Shown piece after piece: positions 1 through 8,836 of a stretch of DNA of 23,401 bases. Below the pieces are notes generated by a model. That model saw nothing but the letters and a program-made list of their open reading frames with translations. It searched no databases and was not told the DNA's origin. This stretch comes from DTLC01 sp964555645 (GTDB lineage Bacteria > Verrucomicrobiota > Verrucomicrobiia > Limisphaerales > DTLC01). Location of the stretch: positions 1-23,401 of the forward strand of contig CAZKTA010000032.1 in assembly GCA_964555645.1 (NCBI GenBank), in the 5' to 3' direction. A program made the position numbers and the translations under genes. The stretch's first letter is position 1. Each line of letters starts with the position of its first letter.

Positions 1-230
1 GGCTCGCCCGACCGGCCGAAACGCGCGGCTTGGCCCGCGTCCTGACTCGTCTGGAGAAGTTCAAGCCGGCGCAGATCGCCGGCGACAGATGTTTTCGACG
101 AGCCGCTTCTGCATGCGCGGGACGAGCCGCGTGCGCCGCCCAGCCCAACCTGGTTTTTCAGGATTATGCCGCGTGGTCGTGTGGTCGGCTTTGGACCGCG
201 CCCAGGGGACGTGCACACTCCAAAGTGTTG
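1..230. other. left-edge stretch with no supported gene
   Basis: This GC-rich stretch lies downstream of the formate-THF ligase stop codon. Plus-strand reading frames cross it, but none has a family signature. One frame stops at 43-45 and could be the last residues of a gene entering from the left, but too little is visible to call it. No terminator with a T-run is seen for the minus-strand ligase gene. Confidence 0.4.
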
Positions 231-1871
231 TCAGGTCAGGCCAACAGCGCGGCCGTTGGGCAATATTTTGATTCGTGCTGCAGCGGGTTCTTTTGGCAGC
301 CCGGGCATGGTGACTATGTTGCCGCAGATCACAACGACAAACCCTGCGCCTGCCGCAATGCGTAATTCGTTGACTCTGATGTTGAACCCGCGTGGTCTGC
401 CGCGTTTGGCCGGGTCGTCTGAGAGCGATAGCGGTGTTTTGGCAATGCAAACTGGGAGTTTATCGAACCCGTGCTTGGCGAGCAGTTCGATGTCTTGTCG
501 GACACCGCGGTCGAACTCGATGCCGTCAGCGCCGTAAAGTTTGCGTGCAATTGTCTCGATTTTCTTTTCGAGTGGCATGTCGAGCGTGTAAAGGAACTTG
601 AGCTTTGCCTTTGAATTGCGTTGGGTCGCGCGTAGCACGGCTTGGGCAAGCTCGACGGCGCCTTCACCCCCTTTTGCGTAATGTTCAGCCACTACAGCTT
701 CGGTACCGAGTTTTGCACAGAACCGGATCACGCGGCGCAGGTCTTCAGGTTTGTCGGTCTGGAACCTGTTCAGTGCAACAACGGGTTCGAGCCCGAACAA
801 CCTGATGTTTTCGATGTGTTTTGCTAAGTTGCCGAGGCCGCCTTCAGCATTGAACCCACCGTGATGCATGATTGCCTTGACCGAGGCGACAATAACGACT
901 GCATTCGGGCGTAGGCCGGCTATGCGGCATTTGATATGGAAAAACTTCTCAGCGCCGAGGTCTGTGCCGAACCCGGCCTCGGTCACGACGTAATCTGCCA
1001 GCTTAAGTGCAAGGCGAGTTGCGATTGCGGTGTTTGTGCCTTGGGCAATGTTTGCAAACGGGCCAGCATGCACAAACGCAGGTGTGCCTTCGAGTGATTG
1101 CACTAGATTAGGGTGAATAGCATCGCGCATCAACACCTGCATTGCGCCTACTGCCCGGACTGCCTCGGCACGGACAGGTTCGCCCTTGTAAGTGAACCCA
1201 ATGACAATGTTCGCGAAGCGGCGGCCGAGATCGTGGAAATCGCTTGCAAGACAAAGGATTGCCATTACCTCGGAAGCAGGCGTGATATTGAACCCGTCGC
1301 GTCGTGGCACGCCGTGTTTCGGCCCGCCAAGACCAATTATGATGTCGCGCAAGGAGCGTTCGTTGAGGTCAATCACACGGCGCAGCACGATCCTGCGCGG
1401 GTCAATGCCAAGTTCATTGCCGTGCTGCAAATGGTTGTCAACCATTGCACAGAGCAGGTTGTTGGCTTTCTCGACGGCGTACATGTCGCCCACAAAGTGC
1501 AGGTTAATGTCTTCGGCTGGGGTAACCTGTGCGTAACCTGCGCCTGTGCCGCCGCCTTTGATGCCGAAGTATGGGCCGAGTGACGGTTCGCGCAGACAAA
1601 ACATTGTGCGCAGGCCGAGTCTGCGCAGGGCATCTGCTAGGCCTATTGTAGTTGTGGTTTTGCCTTCGCCCTGGGGCGTGGGCGACATTGCAGTAACGAG
1701 GATTAACTTACCGTCTGGCAGCTGTTGCCGCGCTTCCAACTCGTCAATTGGGACCTTGGCAATGAAATGGCCGTGTGGCAATATCTTGTCCGGGTCGAGC
1801 CCGAGTTCGCAGGCGACCTCGAAAATTTTTCTTGGCGGAACGCCTTCGGGCAGTTTTAGTTGTGTCGGCAT
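231..1871 (-). CDS. fhs: formate--tetrahydrofolate ligase
   Basis: This enzyme makes 10-formyl-tetrahydrofolate from formate, ATP and tetrahydrofolate in the cytoplasm, and so feeds purine and one-carbon metabolism. The 546-residue product matches the family's usual length of about 555. The ATP-binding P-loop TPQGEGKT is at residues 65-72. Family blocks follow in order: LREPSLGPYFGIKGGGTG, the HFVGDMYAVEKANNLL region, NITPASEVMAILCLA and a C-terminal GNIVTMPGLPKEPAA. The open frame extends 49 codons upstream to 2018, but that extension is low-complexity and unlike the family. The ATG at 1869-1871 (MPTQLKLPEGV) is therefore the preferred start, although it has no clear Shine-Dalgarno sequence. 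It is divergent from pilM across about 300 bases and appears monocistronic here. The family assignment is near certain; the start is likely. Confidence 0.97.
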   Translation of the reverse strand: MPTQLKLPEGVPPRKIFEVACELGLDPDKILPHGHFIAKVPIDELEARQQLPDGKLILVTAMSPTPQGEGKTTTTIGLADALRRLGLRTMFCLREPSLGPYFGIKGGGTGAGYAQVTPAEDINLHFVGDMYAVEKANNLLCAMVDNHLQHGNELGIDPRRIVLRRVIDLNERSLRDIIIGLGGPKHGVPRRDGFNITPASEVMAILCLASDFHDLGRRFANIVIGFTYKGEPVRAEAVRAVGAMQVLMRDAIHPNLVQSLEGTPAFVHAGPFANIAQGTNTAIATRLALKLADYVVTEAGFGTDLGAEKFFHIKCRIAGLRPNAVVIVASVKAIMHHGGFNAEGGLGNLAKHIENIRLFGLEPVVALNRFQTDKPEDLRRVIRFCAKLGTEAVVAEHYAKGGEGAVELAQAVLRATQRNSKAKLKFLYTLDMPLEKKIETIARKLYGADGIEFDRGVRQDIELLAKHGFDKLPVCIAKTPLSLSDDPAKRGRPRGFNIRVNELRIAAGAGFVVVICGNIVTMPGLPKEPAAARIKILPNGRAVGLT

Positions 1872-2167
1872 ACGAAAGCGGGGCAACTGTATTGCGGTTT
1901 TAGCAGAACTGCAATGACGAAAGTGCGCTGCAGGAGGCCGTGGTTTGGGGCTTTTGTGAATAGGTATAGTGAACAGTTCCGATACAGATTGTGCAGCCAT
2001 TGCCCAGAAAAAAATCACGCGGCGCTCAGTTCAATACGGTTCAAATGACCGATTTAAGCTGGCGGGGCGGCTATATTGGTCGGGTTGGTCCGGTTTTTGC
2101 AGTTTTGGACGGTTGTTAATTCGAGTTAATTGTTTGCAACTTGATTAAAACTTGGTAGGAAATTGCC
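1872..2167. promoter_or_regulatory. divergent intergenic region, fhs / pilM
   Basis: This 296-base AT-richer spacer must hold the start signals for both the fhs and pilM transcripts. An imperfect inverted repeat pairs 1891-1899 with 1907-1915 (8 of 9 positions), 20-44 bases upstream of the fhs ATG. On the plus strand an AGGA ribosome-binding site lies at 2157-2160, seven bases before the pilM GTG. I could not assign confident -35/-10 boxes. Confidence 0.4.
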
Positions 2168-3241
2168 GTGGCATTGCCTTTTTTAAGGTCACCGAGGAAG
2201 CGCAAAGACCAACTGCTGGCTGTGGACCTTGGAAGTCGTTTGACCAAAGCCATTCACCTGCAAGCCAGAGACGGCGGGTTAGCGTTGGTGCGATATGCAA
2301 TTTTGGACGCGCCGATCGCTGAAAAAGGGCTGTCTGTAGATTTACTTGCCGAACATTTAAAAGCGGTGGTGGCGCAGTTGGATGCAAAAGCTAAGCTCAT
2401 GGCACTTACTGCGGGCGTAAATGATGTTATCATACGCACGATTGAGATGCCGCCGGTGCCAGTGAATGAGATGCGGGCGATTATTAAAAATCATCCCAAA
2501 CAATACATGGCGCAGGACCTGCCGGACCACACATTTGATTGTTACATCATCTCGCAGCGTCAGCAGGCGAAACCAGGCGAAAAAGACAAAGCAACCGGGC
2601 TGGGCACAAAGCAAAAGGTGCTTGTTGCAGCGGCGCGCAACCAGCTTGTGCGTGACATGCAAGCTGCAGTTAAGCAGGCCGGGTTAACACCCGACAGTGT
2701 TGTGCCGATGCTCATCACCACGATAAACGCATTCGAGCTTGCGCAGCCCGATGTGTTCAACAAGGAAGTTGTTGCGTTAGTTGATATCGGGTTCAAGAAT
2801 TCGACAATTTGCCTGCTGCAAGAAGGCGAGTTGATACTGAGTCGAGTGGTGGGGATTGGCGGGGACAAGATAACCGAGGGCTTGGCGAATGCACTGGGCA
2901 TTTCGTATGCAGAGGCCGAGGGGATCAAGCTTGGCATGCCACAGGAAGTGGTGGACTCGCTTGAGGTTGTTGTGCGGCCGCTCGGGCGCGAGCTGCGCGC
3001 ATTGATTGATTTCTTCGAGCATCAGCAGGACCAACAGGTCAAACAGGTGTTTGTATGCGGCGCAACTGCGCGTTCGGACTGTATTTTGCAGATTTTACAG
3101 AGTGAGTTGATGGTTGAATGCAGACGTTGGGACCCGGTTGCGGGTTTGAAACTTGAACTGCCACCGGAACAGATGACCGAGATTGAACATGTGGCACCGC
3201 AACTGGCCGGTGCAGTTGGCTGTGCCATGGCTTCGATTTAG
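2168..3241 (+). CDS. pilM: type IV pilus assembly ATPase-like protein PilM
   Basis: PilM is a cytoplasmic actin/FtsA-fold protein that binds nucleotide and the N-terminal tail of PilN, linking the pilus motor to the alignment complex. The 357-residue product starts at a GTG with AGGA seven bases upstream. The first phosphate motif is AVDLGSRLTKAIHL near residues 18-31. A second block, VALVDIGFKNSTICLLQEG, begins near residue 198 and is followed by VGIGGDKITEGLANALG. A third, VFVCGATARS, lies near residue 295. The length is typical of PilM. The stop is three bases before the pilN ATG, so the two are surely cotranscribed. Type II secretion GspL is related in fold, but the separate pilM and pilN genes and the PilN INLL motif favour PilM. 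Confidence 0.93.
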   Translation: MALPFLRSPRKRKDQLLAVDLGSRLTKAIHLQARDGGLALVRYAILDAPIAEKGLSVDLLAEHLKAVVAQLDAKAKLMALTAGVNDVIIRTIEMPPVPVNEMRAIIKNHPKQYMAQDLPDHTFDCYIISQRQQAKPGEKDKATGLGTKQKVLVAAARNQLVRDMQAAVKQAGLTPDSVVPMLITTINAFELAQPDVFNKEVVALVDIGFKNSTICLLQEGELILSRVVGIGGDKITEGLANALGISYAEAEGIKLGMPQEVVDSLEVVVRPLGRELRALIDFFEHQQDQQVKQVFVCGATARSDCILQILQSELMVECRRWDPVAGLKLELPPEQMTEIEHVAPQLAGAVGCAMASI

Positions 3242-3244
3242 ACA

Positions 3245-3919
3245 ATGCCAATCCGCATAAATCTTTTGGCTGAACAACAGGCTGCCGAGGAAATGCGGCG
3301 ACGCGACCCGGTCAAACGCGCCATGTTGGTGGGGCTGTTGTTGGTTGCGTTGATGCTGGCTTGGGCAAGCTGGCTTCAAATTTCGATCCAACGCAAGAGA
3401 CACGACTTACGTCGGCTTCAAGGCATGATCATGCAACAGACCAACCTTTACCAGCAGGTGCTAGAGAAACAGGCAAAACTTAAGGATGCACAAAATAAGC
3501 TCAACGCACTGCATCAGCTTGCTACGAACAGATTTTTATGGGCCAGTGTGCTAAATGCGTTGCAGCAAACAGTGATCGATGACGTTCAACTGCTCGAATT
3601 CAGAGGCGAACAGACCTACCGTTATAATGAGGCGACCAAACCGACAGTTGTTTCCGGTAAGACAGTCCCCGGCAAACCCGCTACTGCAACCGAACAGATA
3701 GTGTTTGTTTTGCGCGCCAAAGACACCGGCCCAGGTGAAGGCGAAAACATAGTCAAATACATCGAGACATTGATGAATTTCCCGTATTTCCAGCAGTTGT
3801 TGGAGAAAACAGCCAAGTTCCAACTCGTCAGTCGTGACCCGCCTGCAGACGATCCTGAGACGGGTCGAACGGCTGTACGGTTTACACTGGAATGCAGGCT
3901 GCCCGAACGCACAAGGTAA
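3245..3919 (+). CDS. pilN: type IV pilus alignment protein PilN
   Basis: PilN is a bitopic inner-membrane protein that heterodimerises with PilO and contacts PilM through its N-terminus. The 224-residue product begins MPIRINLLAEQQ. The INLL tetrapeptide at residues 5-8 matches the conserved PilM-docking motif known in PilN families. One membrane segment follows at about residues 26-47, then a coiled-coil-prone stretch (about 48-100) and a periplasmic ferredoxin-like region. An insert around residues 125-150 (TYRYNEATKPTVVSGKTV and onward) is rich in Thr, Lys and Pro and is probably a loop. The gene starts three bases after pilM and ends one base before the pilO ATG, which argues for tight translational coupling. 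The family was assigned from architecture, motif and context. Confidence 0.88.
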   Translation: MPIRINLLAEQQAAEEMRRRDPVKRAMLVGLLLVALMLAWASWLQISIQRKRHDLRRLQGMIMQQTNLYQQVLEKQAKLKDAQNKLNALHQLATNRFLWASVLNALQQTVIDDVQLLEFRGEQTYRYNEATKPTVVSGKTVPGKPATATEQIVFVLRAKDTGPGEGENIVKYIETLMNFPYFQQLLEKTAKFQLVSRDPPADDPETGRTAVRFTLECRLPERTR

Positions 3920-3920
3920 C

Positions 3921-4505
3921 ATGCTCAAAGTTCCGCCTGAAAAACGTAATGCACTTATTTTGGTTGCACTAGTGACGCTTGGGGTGCTGGTGGGGTTGTA
4001 CTATGCACTCATAAAGACGCAACGGGACAAACTCAGGGGCCTGCCTGTTGCAGTCAAAAAATCCGAAGATGAACTTGAAAGGATGCGATCGGCAATTCGA
4101 TCAGCGCACCAGCTCGAAAACGAACTTACGGCTGCCACCAACGCACTGGCTGGACTGGAAGACGGAATGGCCAAGGGCGACCTGAACGTGTGGTTTTACA
4201 CGACAATCAGGTCGTTCGCGCGCAACCACAAGGTCGAAATCCCGAATTTTGGTTTGGCGGAAAGAGGCGGGGTGACTTTGTTACCGGATTTTCCATACAG
4301 GCAGGTTAGAGTCGGTATAGCAGGCACAGCGTACTTCCATGATTTAGGCAAGTTCATAGCTGACCTCGAAAACAGCTTTCCTTACATGCGTGTCCAGAAC
4401 CTGATCATTACGCGTGACTCGGAAGAACAGATAAGACCGGGGCAGCGGGGAAGACTGTCGTTCAAATTCGAAATTGTTGCGCTAATTAAGCCTGGCTCGG
4501 ATTAA
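3921..4505 (+). CDS. pilO: type IV pilus alignment protein PilO
   Basis: PilO pairs with PilN in the inner membrane to form the alignment subcomplex of the pilus. The 194-residue product has a short cytoplasmic tail (MLKVPPEKRNA), one membrane segment at about residues 11-29, a coiled coil (about 34-75) and a periplasmic domain ending in GRLSFKFEIVALIKPGSD. The reading frame is open upstream to 3834 inside pilN. The ATG at 3921 directly follows the pilN stop and gives the expected tail plus membrane helix, so it is the better start. Position after pilN and topology carry most of the weight, because PilO sequences diverge strongly. Confidence 0.85.
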   Translation: MLKVPPEKRNALILVALVTLGVLVGLYYALIKTQRDKLRGLPVAVKKSEDELERMRSAIRSAHQLENELTAATNALAGLEDGMAKGDLNVWFYTTIRSFARNHKVEIPNFGLAERGGVTLLPDFPYRQVRVGIAGTAYFHDLGKFIADLENSFPYMRVQNLIITRDSEEQIRPGQRGRLSFKFEIVALIKPGSD

Positions 4506-4512
4506 GCATTAA

Positions 4513-4995
4513 ATGAAGGCAATGACCATGAGCAATTACACCAACCTACTGGCAGTGTTCTGGTTTGGAACAGTGCTTGTGCTGGTGGCTTTGCCGTCGG
4601 TTGCTTTTGGGCAGACAACTGCCACAAATGTGGCCACTGCACAGCCTCAGATCCCTAAATCTGAATTTTACGAGTCGCTGCCGAACGGCCGTGACCCGTT
4701 TTTCCCGAAATACAGCGCAGGCCCAACCACGGTCTCAACCAATATAGTCCGGACGGCATCCAGTTTGCTTGTGGTCAAGGGTATGTCAGTACGCGGGAAT
4801 AAGCGACTTGTTGTTATTGGATCCGCAATTGACGTTGGCAAAAGCTGGTCGCTCGAAGCGGGTGACGAACGCGAAATTATCCTTGGCAACAGCCGGGTTA
4901 AACTCAGGTGCGATGAAATCCGCGATGAAGTTGTTGTAGTATCGCTTGGGACACCGCCACAGCGAATTGAGCTACCGGTTCCCAAAACGTACTGA
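4513..4995 (+). CDS. PilP-like periplasmic protein
   Basis: This 160-residue exported protein sits where pilP is expected, between pilO and the secretin. An N-terminal hydrophobic segment (about residues 11-32) ends in VAFGQTT, a plausible signal-peptidase site. A linker then leads to SLPNGRDPFFPKYSAG. The RDPFFP block resembles the RDPF motif near the N-terminus of PilP/GspC-type proteins that bridge the inner-membrane complex to the secretin. The C-terminal half, about residues 82-158 (SLLVVKGMSVRGNKRLVVIG through RIELPVPK), is beta-rich, consistent with a small PilP-like sandwich. ATG codons occur at residues 1, 4 and 6, so the exact start is uncertain. It starts eight bases after pilO. 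Calling it PilP rests on position and the RDPF block, not on full-length recognition. Confidence 0.65.
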   Translation: MKAMTMSNYTNLLAVFWFGTVLVLVALPSVAFGQTTATNVATAQPQIPKSEFYESLPNGRDPFFPKYSAGPTTVSTNIVRTASSLLVVKGMSVRGNKRLVVIGSAIDVGKSWSLEAGDEREIILGNSRVKLRCDEIRDEVVVVSLGTPPQRIELPVPKTY

Positions 4996-5301
4996 GCAGG
5001 GCGCGAAATTTCTGAGCGTCGAAGATGTGGGAAAAGAGTTGTTGCATTGAAATCGGCTTATATGCAAAATGCAGTTCGAGTTGAGGCAGCTGTTGGCGTG
5101 GCAGGGCAAATGTCTGCCCGGCGCAAAACGCACCAACAGGGTCGCGCCGGCGAAACACCGATCGATCCGGATGCGATGAGATTGAATAGTTGCATAAGCA
5201 CTTGTCAAAAGAGCAGGCTCGATGTGGACGAGGCCAGCTAAACCCCGTCAGGTTTTACGCCTAGCGCAAATGACTGAACAATCAAAAAAGCGACTGTTAA
5301 G
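4996..5301 (+). other. 306-base gap inside the pilus operon
   Basis: Every other junction in this operon is 1-8 bases, so this spacer stands out. A 64-codon frame (5047-5241) crosses it but has no signal, motif or ribosome-binding site, and I do not call it a gene. The gap contains a nested inverted repeat at 5090-5139, listed separately. Confidence 0.5.
5090..5139 (+). repeat. nested inverted repeat between the pilP-like gene and the secretin
   Basis: An outer stem CTGTTGG (5090-5096) pairs with CCAACAG (5133-5139). An inner stem GGGCA (5104-5108) pairs with TGCCC (5115-5119) around a six-base loop. The ten bases at 5101-5110, GCAGGGCAAA, also form the 5' arm of the intrinsic terminator after the secretin (7153-7162). 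No T-run follows here. It could be an RNA processing or attenuation element, or a decayed terminator. Confidence 0.5.
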
Positions 5302-7113
5302 ATGAAAACGATAACTAAGATCCAAATCGTTATTGGGTTGTGCGTTTCGAGTCTAATTGGCTGCAGCCAGGAAAAGCAGCCCCCACAAACAACCCAGCCG
5401 CCTAAGACGCAAACAGAAGCTGTGGCGCAACCCGCCACAACGCCGGACACCACCCTACTGGCCCAGGCGCAGCCAGCGCCTGCGCCGGCTGTGACCGGAA
5501 CACTGCCCGCTGCAACTGAAATTGCGCTTGCGGCGACTGAACCAGCGCCTGCTGCAGTGGAGGCTGCACAAACTGAGACTCAACCTGCAACGACCGAGGC
5601 TGTGCCCTCACAGGCTGCAGTGGAGACCGACGTAACACCCGTTGAACGCGGCGAAGTGCTACCGCTAATTCAATATGACGAGGTGGCCCTGACCACTGTG
5701 ATAGAGAGTTTGGCCAGACAAGCAGGGATAAATTATATTCTCGATTACAAAGTGCCCTACGGTCAGATTGGCCCGGACGGCAAACCGTTGCCGCAGCCAA
5801 TTGTTACAATTCGATGGGAAAACATCACCGCTGAAGCTGCGTTGCTGGCCGTGCTCAACAACTACGACCTGCAACTTGTTGAGGACCCGAAAACCAAGGT
5901 GGCACGGATCACTCGTAAAGACCCGGCTGCACCGGACCCACTGGTCACGAAGATCATTCAGCTCAAGTACGCGTCGGCAAGTAACATGGCTGCGGCAGTG
6001 AGTGCGGTCCTTACCGACAAGCGCAGCAAAGTTTTGCCGGATACCCGCACCAGTCAGCTCATTGTGGTTGCAACCGAACGCGAGCAGTTTGCTGTTGAAG
6101 CATTGATCGAGAAGCTCGATACACAAACGCGCCAGGTGCTCATTGAAGGCAGAATAATGGAAGTGTCACTCAACCCGAAAACAAAGAAGGGTGTTGATTG
6201 GACGGCTACGCTTGAGGGACAAAAAGTCTCCTTCGGGAATGGTATAACCGCGGGAACAACCACGACAAAGATCCCAGGTGCAGGCGGCGCTCGGTACGAC
6301 GAGGTTACCACGCTCAATACATTGCTCGGGGCTGGTGGCCTGTCACTCAATACATACAAAGGTCTAACGCCCAACATCGGATTCTTGAACGCAGACGGGC
6401 TGAACGCAGTGCTATCGTTCCTGAACACTTACACTGAGTCGCGCGTGTTGTCAGCACCGCGGACTGTGACGCTGGACAACGAACCAACCTTTATTGAGGT
6501 AGGCCAAATGTATCCGGTGGTAAATGTGACACCTGGGTCTCAGATGTACGCAGGGGGTTCACAGGTCAGTTACACAAATCTGACATTACGGCTCGAAGTT
6601 ACGCCAAGTATTTCAGCCAACGATTACGTCAATCTTAAGGTTAAACCGTCCGTCCTTAGGCTCGGACCCAAGATAGTCTCAACCGTGGCCGACTTGGTGA
6701 ACGAGGTAGATTCGTTTTACAAACGCGAGATGGAAACGCGTGTGCTAATACCGAGCGGTAATACATTGGTTTTGGGTGGGCTGGTTCAGGACGAAACTAA
6801 AGACGCGGCTACTAAGGTGCCGGTTTTGGGTGACCTACCGGTGCTCGGATACGCCTTCCGGAGTAAATCACGCGCCCGTGACAAAATGAACCTGATGATT
6901 TTCCTCACGCCGACAATTGTCAGAGACGAAGACTTCCGGCCTACAAAGACCGAGTTCCTGAAGACGCCGTTGCCTGCTGGTGATGCTCTGGAGGAAAACT
7001 GGTCGGCTTGGGACACGACCGAACCGGTTGACTGGAGCCAGCCAGAACCATTAAAGGCGTCCAAGAAGAAACATGTCTTCGACGAGAGCTTGGTTGCCCC
7101 GAAGACGCAATAA
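5302..7113 (+). CDS. secretin, outer-membrane pore of the type IV pilus / type II-like system
   Basis: This protein would form the multimeric outer-membrane channel through which the pilus or secreted proteins pass. The 603-residue product has a lipoprotein signal: a hydrophobic stretch ends in SLIGC, with acylated Cys at residue 21. Residues about 25-118 are a Pro/Ala/Thr/Glu-rich linker. An STN-like N0 domain follows at about 119-205, then a NolW/N1-type domain at about 213-275 (VTKIIQLKYASASNMAAAVS and onward). The secretin core is at about 285-545, with VLSAPRTVTLDNEPTFIEVG and the signature VPVLGDLPVLGYAFRS at 507-522. No AMIN domain is visible, so it is closer to GspD-like or short PilQ forms. 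It ends the pilus operon and is followed by a strong terminator. Function as a secretin is near certain; the pilus assignment comes from context. Confidence 0.93.
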   Translation: MKTITKIQIVIGLCVSSLIGCSQEKQPPQTTQPPKTQTEAVAQPATTPDTTLLAQAQPAPAPAVTGTLPAATEIALAATEPAPAAVEAAQTETQPATTEAVPSQAAVETDVTPVERGEVLPLIQYDEVALTTVIESLARQAGINYILDYKVPYGQIGPDGKPLPQPIVTIRWENITAEAALLAVLNNYDLQLVEDPKTKVARITRKDPAAPDPLVTKIIQLKYASASNMAAAVSAVLTDKRSKVLPDTRTSQLIVVATEREQFAVEALIEKLDTQTRQVLIEGRIMEVSLNPKTKKGVDWTATLEGQKVSFGNGITAGTTTTKIPGAGGARYDEVTTLNTLLGAGGLSLNTYKGLTPNIGFLNADGLNAVLSFLNTYTESRVLSAPRTVTLDNEPTFIEVGQMYPVVNVTPGSQMYAGGSQVSYTNLTLRLEVTPSISANDYVNLKVKPSVLRLGPKIVSTVADLVNEVDSFYKREMETRVLIPSGNTLVLGGLVQDETKDAATKVPVLGDLPVLGYAFRSKSRARDKMNLMIFLTPTIVRDEDFRPTKTEFLKTPLPAGDALEENWSAWDTTEPVDWSQPEPLKASKKKHVFDESLVAPKTQ

Positions 7114-7152
7114 TGAATTGAACGGCGTTTTTGGTCCCAGTTTCCAGTTGTT

Positions 7153-7188
7153 GCAGGGCAAACAGAAATGTTTGCCCTGCATTTTTTT
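7153..7188 (+). terminator. intrinsic terminator of the pilus operon
   Basis: A perfect 11-base stem GCAGGGCAAAC (7153-7163) pairs with GTTTGCCCTGC (7170-7180) around the loop AGAAAT. It is followed by ATTTTTTT. It lies 40 bases after the secretin stop codon. Confidence 0.95.
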
Positions 7189-7276
7189 GGCCGCCAGTGA
7201 GGACGCAAATTCCGGGCAATTAAAAACCGCAGACGGACTCTAAGTGCAAAACTGCTCGCTTTACCTAATTGCTCGG

Positions 7277-7299
7277 CATGGGTTGGCACTTACCCCATG
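7277..7299. repeat. inverted repeat CATGGG / CCCATG
   Basis: CATGGG (7277-7282) pairs with CCCATG (7294-7299) around an 11-base loop. It lies 70 bases beyond the stop of the minus-strand oxidoreductase and may be part of that gene's 3' end, but no T-run accompanies it on the minus strand. Confidence 0.3.
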
Positions 7300-7368
7300 G
7301 GCACAGTTTGATTTTACAAAACCTCAGCTTGTGCAATGAGCTTTTTGTCGGACGAGACGCCGGAAATT

Positions 7369-8520
7369 TTATGCCCTAAACGAGCTTGTAAAATCTGAGC
7401 TGTCAGAAGGCGTTACTTCTTTTTGTCTGGTGGAACATGCAATCAGCTCGTCGAGTCTTGCCGCCCAGGCTTTACCGTCCAAGGGCAAATCAATCGCACG
7501 GCCGAGCAGTGCCGAGTAAACGATCGCATTTGCGAGTTCGACGGACTGAATTCCGTCTGTGCCTGGGGCTATCAGCGGTTCACCATCCAAAACCGCGTTG
7601 ACAAAGTTTTGCAAGATTATTCCGTGCGGATTTGGTGCTCTTGTGATGTGGATATCGAGGGTTTTAGTCCTAGGTTTTGCGAAGCATTGCGGGGCTGTGT
7701 GGCTGAACTGGACCATGTCAATCTCGTTTTGGTAAAGCGCCAGCTTGTCATTTTCCATGACAACCGTGCCTAGCGAGCCGACTAACTCGAGTCTGTTTAT
7801 GCCGGGGGCCTCGCCTGTGGAGGTAACAAAAACACCCGTTGTGTTGTTTGGCCATTCGAAGTAAGCAGTCACATTGTCTTCGACCTCGATTTGATGGAAT
7901 CTGCCAAACTGGCAAAATCCGCTGACACGTTTTGGCATGCCGCACAACCACTGCAAGATGTCAAGGTTATGCAGACTTTGGTTTATTAATACCCCACCGC
8001 CTTCGCCACGCCACGTCGCACGCCAGGCGCTGCTTTTGTAGTAAGCCTCGGGTCGGTACCAGTCGGTGTTGACCCAATGCACACGTACCAATTCGCCAAG
8101 TGCCCCTGACTGAATGAGCTGGCGGATTTTCTGGTACCGTGGTTCGGCGCGCATTTGCAGCATCACACCGAACACAAGCCTGGGGTAGCGTGCATAAGCT
8201 GTGATCATAACCTCGGCATCGGCTTTGTGCGCCGCCAGGGGTTTTTCCACAAGCACGTGTAAGCCGGCTTCAAACGCTGCTATCGCAACGGGTGTATGGG
8301 TTGGATGCGGTGTGGCAATTATCACCGCGTCAATTGCACCTGATCTGATCAACGCATTTGCATCTGTGTACGTTGCCAATGGTCTGTAGGCATCAAGCGG
8401 TCTGCTCCGGCTGCACACTGCAACAAGCTCGGCACGGGCAATTTCGTTGCTACGAAGCAAATCAGCGTGGAAACGACCAATGTTGCCCATGCCAATTATG
8501 CCAAATCTGACCTTTTCCAT
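7369..8520 (-). CDS. Gfo/Idh/MocA-family NAD(P)-dependent oxidoreductase
   Basis: Members of this family oxidise or reduce sugars, inositols and related hydroxy compounds in the cytoplasm; the substrate here cannot be told. The 383-residue product begins MEKVRFGIIGMGNIGRFHAD, with the Rossmann dinucleotide motif GxGNIG at residues 10-15. The family's EKP motif is at 92-94 (VEKPLAAHKADAE). The catalytic-region block GGGVLINQSLHNLDIL carries the usual conserved His at about 184. The frame extends five codons upstream to a GTG at 8535, but the ATG at 8518-8520 gives the normal N-terminus. The gene is convergent with the pilus operon and looks monocistronic. The C-terminal tail is short and Ser-rich. 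Confidence 0.93.
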   Translation of the reverse strand: MEKVRFGIIGMGNIGRFHADLLRSNEIARAELVAVCSRSRPLDAYRPLATYTDANALIRSGAIDAVIIATPHPTHTPVAIAAFEAGLHVLVEKPLAAHKADAEVMITAYARYPRLVFGVMLQMRAEPRYQKIRQLIQSGALGELVRVHWVNTDWYRPEAYYKSSAWRATWRGEGGGVLINQSLHNLDILQWLCGMPKRVSGFCQFGRFHQIEVEDNVTAYFEWPNNTTGVFVTSTGEAPGINRLELVGSLGTVVMENDKLALYQNEIDMVQFSHTAPQCFAKPRTKTLDIHITRAPNPHGIILQNFVNAVLDGEPLIAPGTDGIQSVELANAIVYSALLGRAIDLPLDGKAWAARLDELIACSTRQKEVTPSDSSDFTSSFRA

Positions 8521-8836
8521 AGTGCAGAAGGCCACTTTTTGGGTTTCCCAGCATCTATAGTCGCAAAAGGCCCGTGCGGCAACTGATTTAATTTGCGGCT
8601 GGCTTCAGACGCCTCCTGCCTTTTTGTGGAGGTCGCATATTCGGCAAAAAATTCTCTTGCACAAGCATTGTCGGATTGCGCTCTGGGTGATTGAGCGTTA
8701 CAAAGTTTGACGTAACCGCGGTTGCGCGAAAATGACGTCCCGGGAAAAACTTGGCGAACTAGGAACGAACGCACCACTTGCTCAACATTCCCGTTGCCGG
8801 CGTTGTAGCGCAATTCGGGCTTGAGACGGCACCAAA
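8521..8836. other. divergent intergenic region, oxidoreductase / YggT-like gene
   Basis: This 316-base stretch between two divergently read genes should hold both promoters. No convincing -35/-10 pair, Shine-Dalgarno sequence or strong hairpin was found. Short open frames here have no family features. Confidence 0.4.

Noticed and set aside
1..45. end of a plus-strand gene at the left edge (stop at 43-45)
   Set aside because: Only 14 codons are visible, with no motif, and other frames are equally open; not enough to call.
1113..1583. 156-codon plus-strand frame opposite fhs
   Set aside because: It lies entirely antisense to conserved formate-THF ligase sequence and has no family features of its own; it is a codon-bias shadow.
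5047..5241. 64-codon frame between the pilP-like and secretin genes
   Set aside because: No ribosome-binding site, signal or motif, a TTG/ATG-poor start, and it overlaps the nested inverted repeat.
2160..7113. Type II secretion (gsp) operon instead of type IV pilus
   Set aside because: Separate PilM and PilN genes with an INLL docking motif fit pilus genes better than GspL/GspM, although the secretin alone would fit either.
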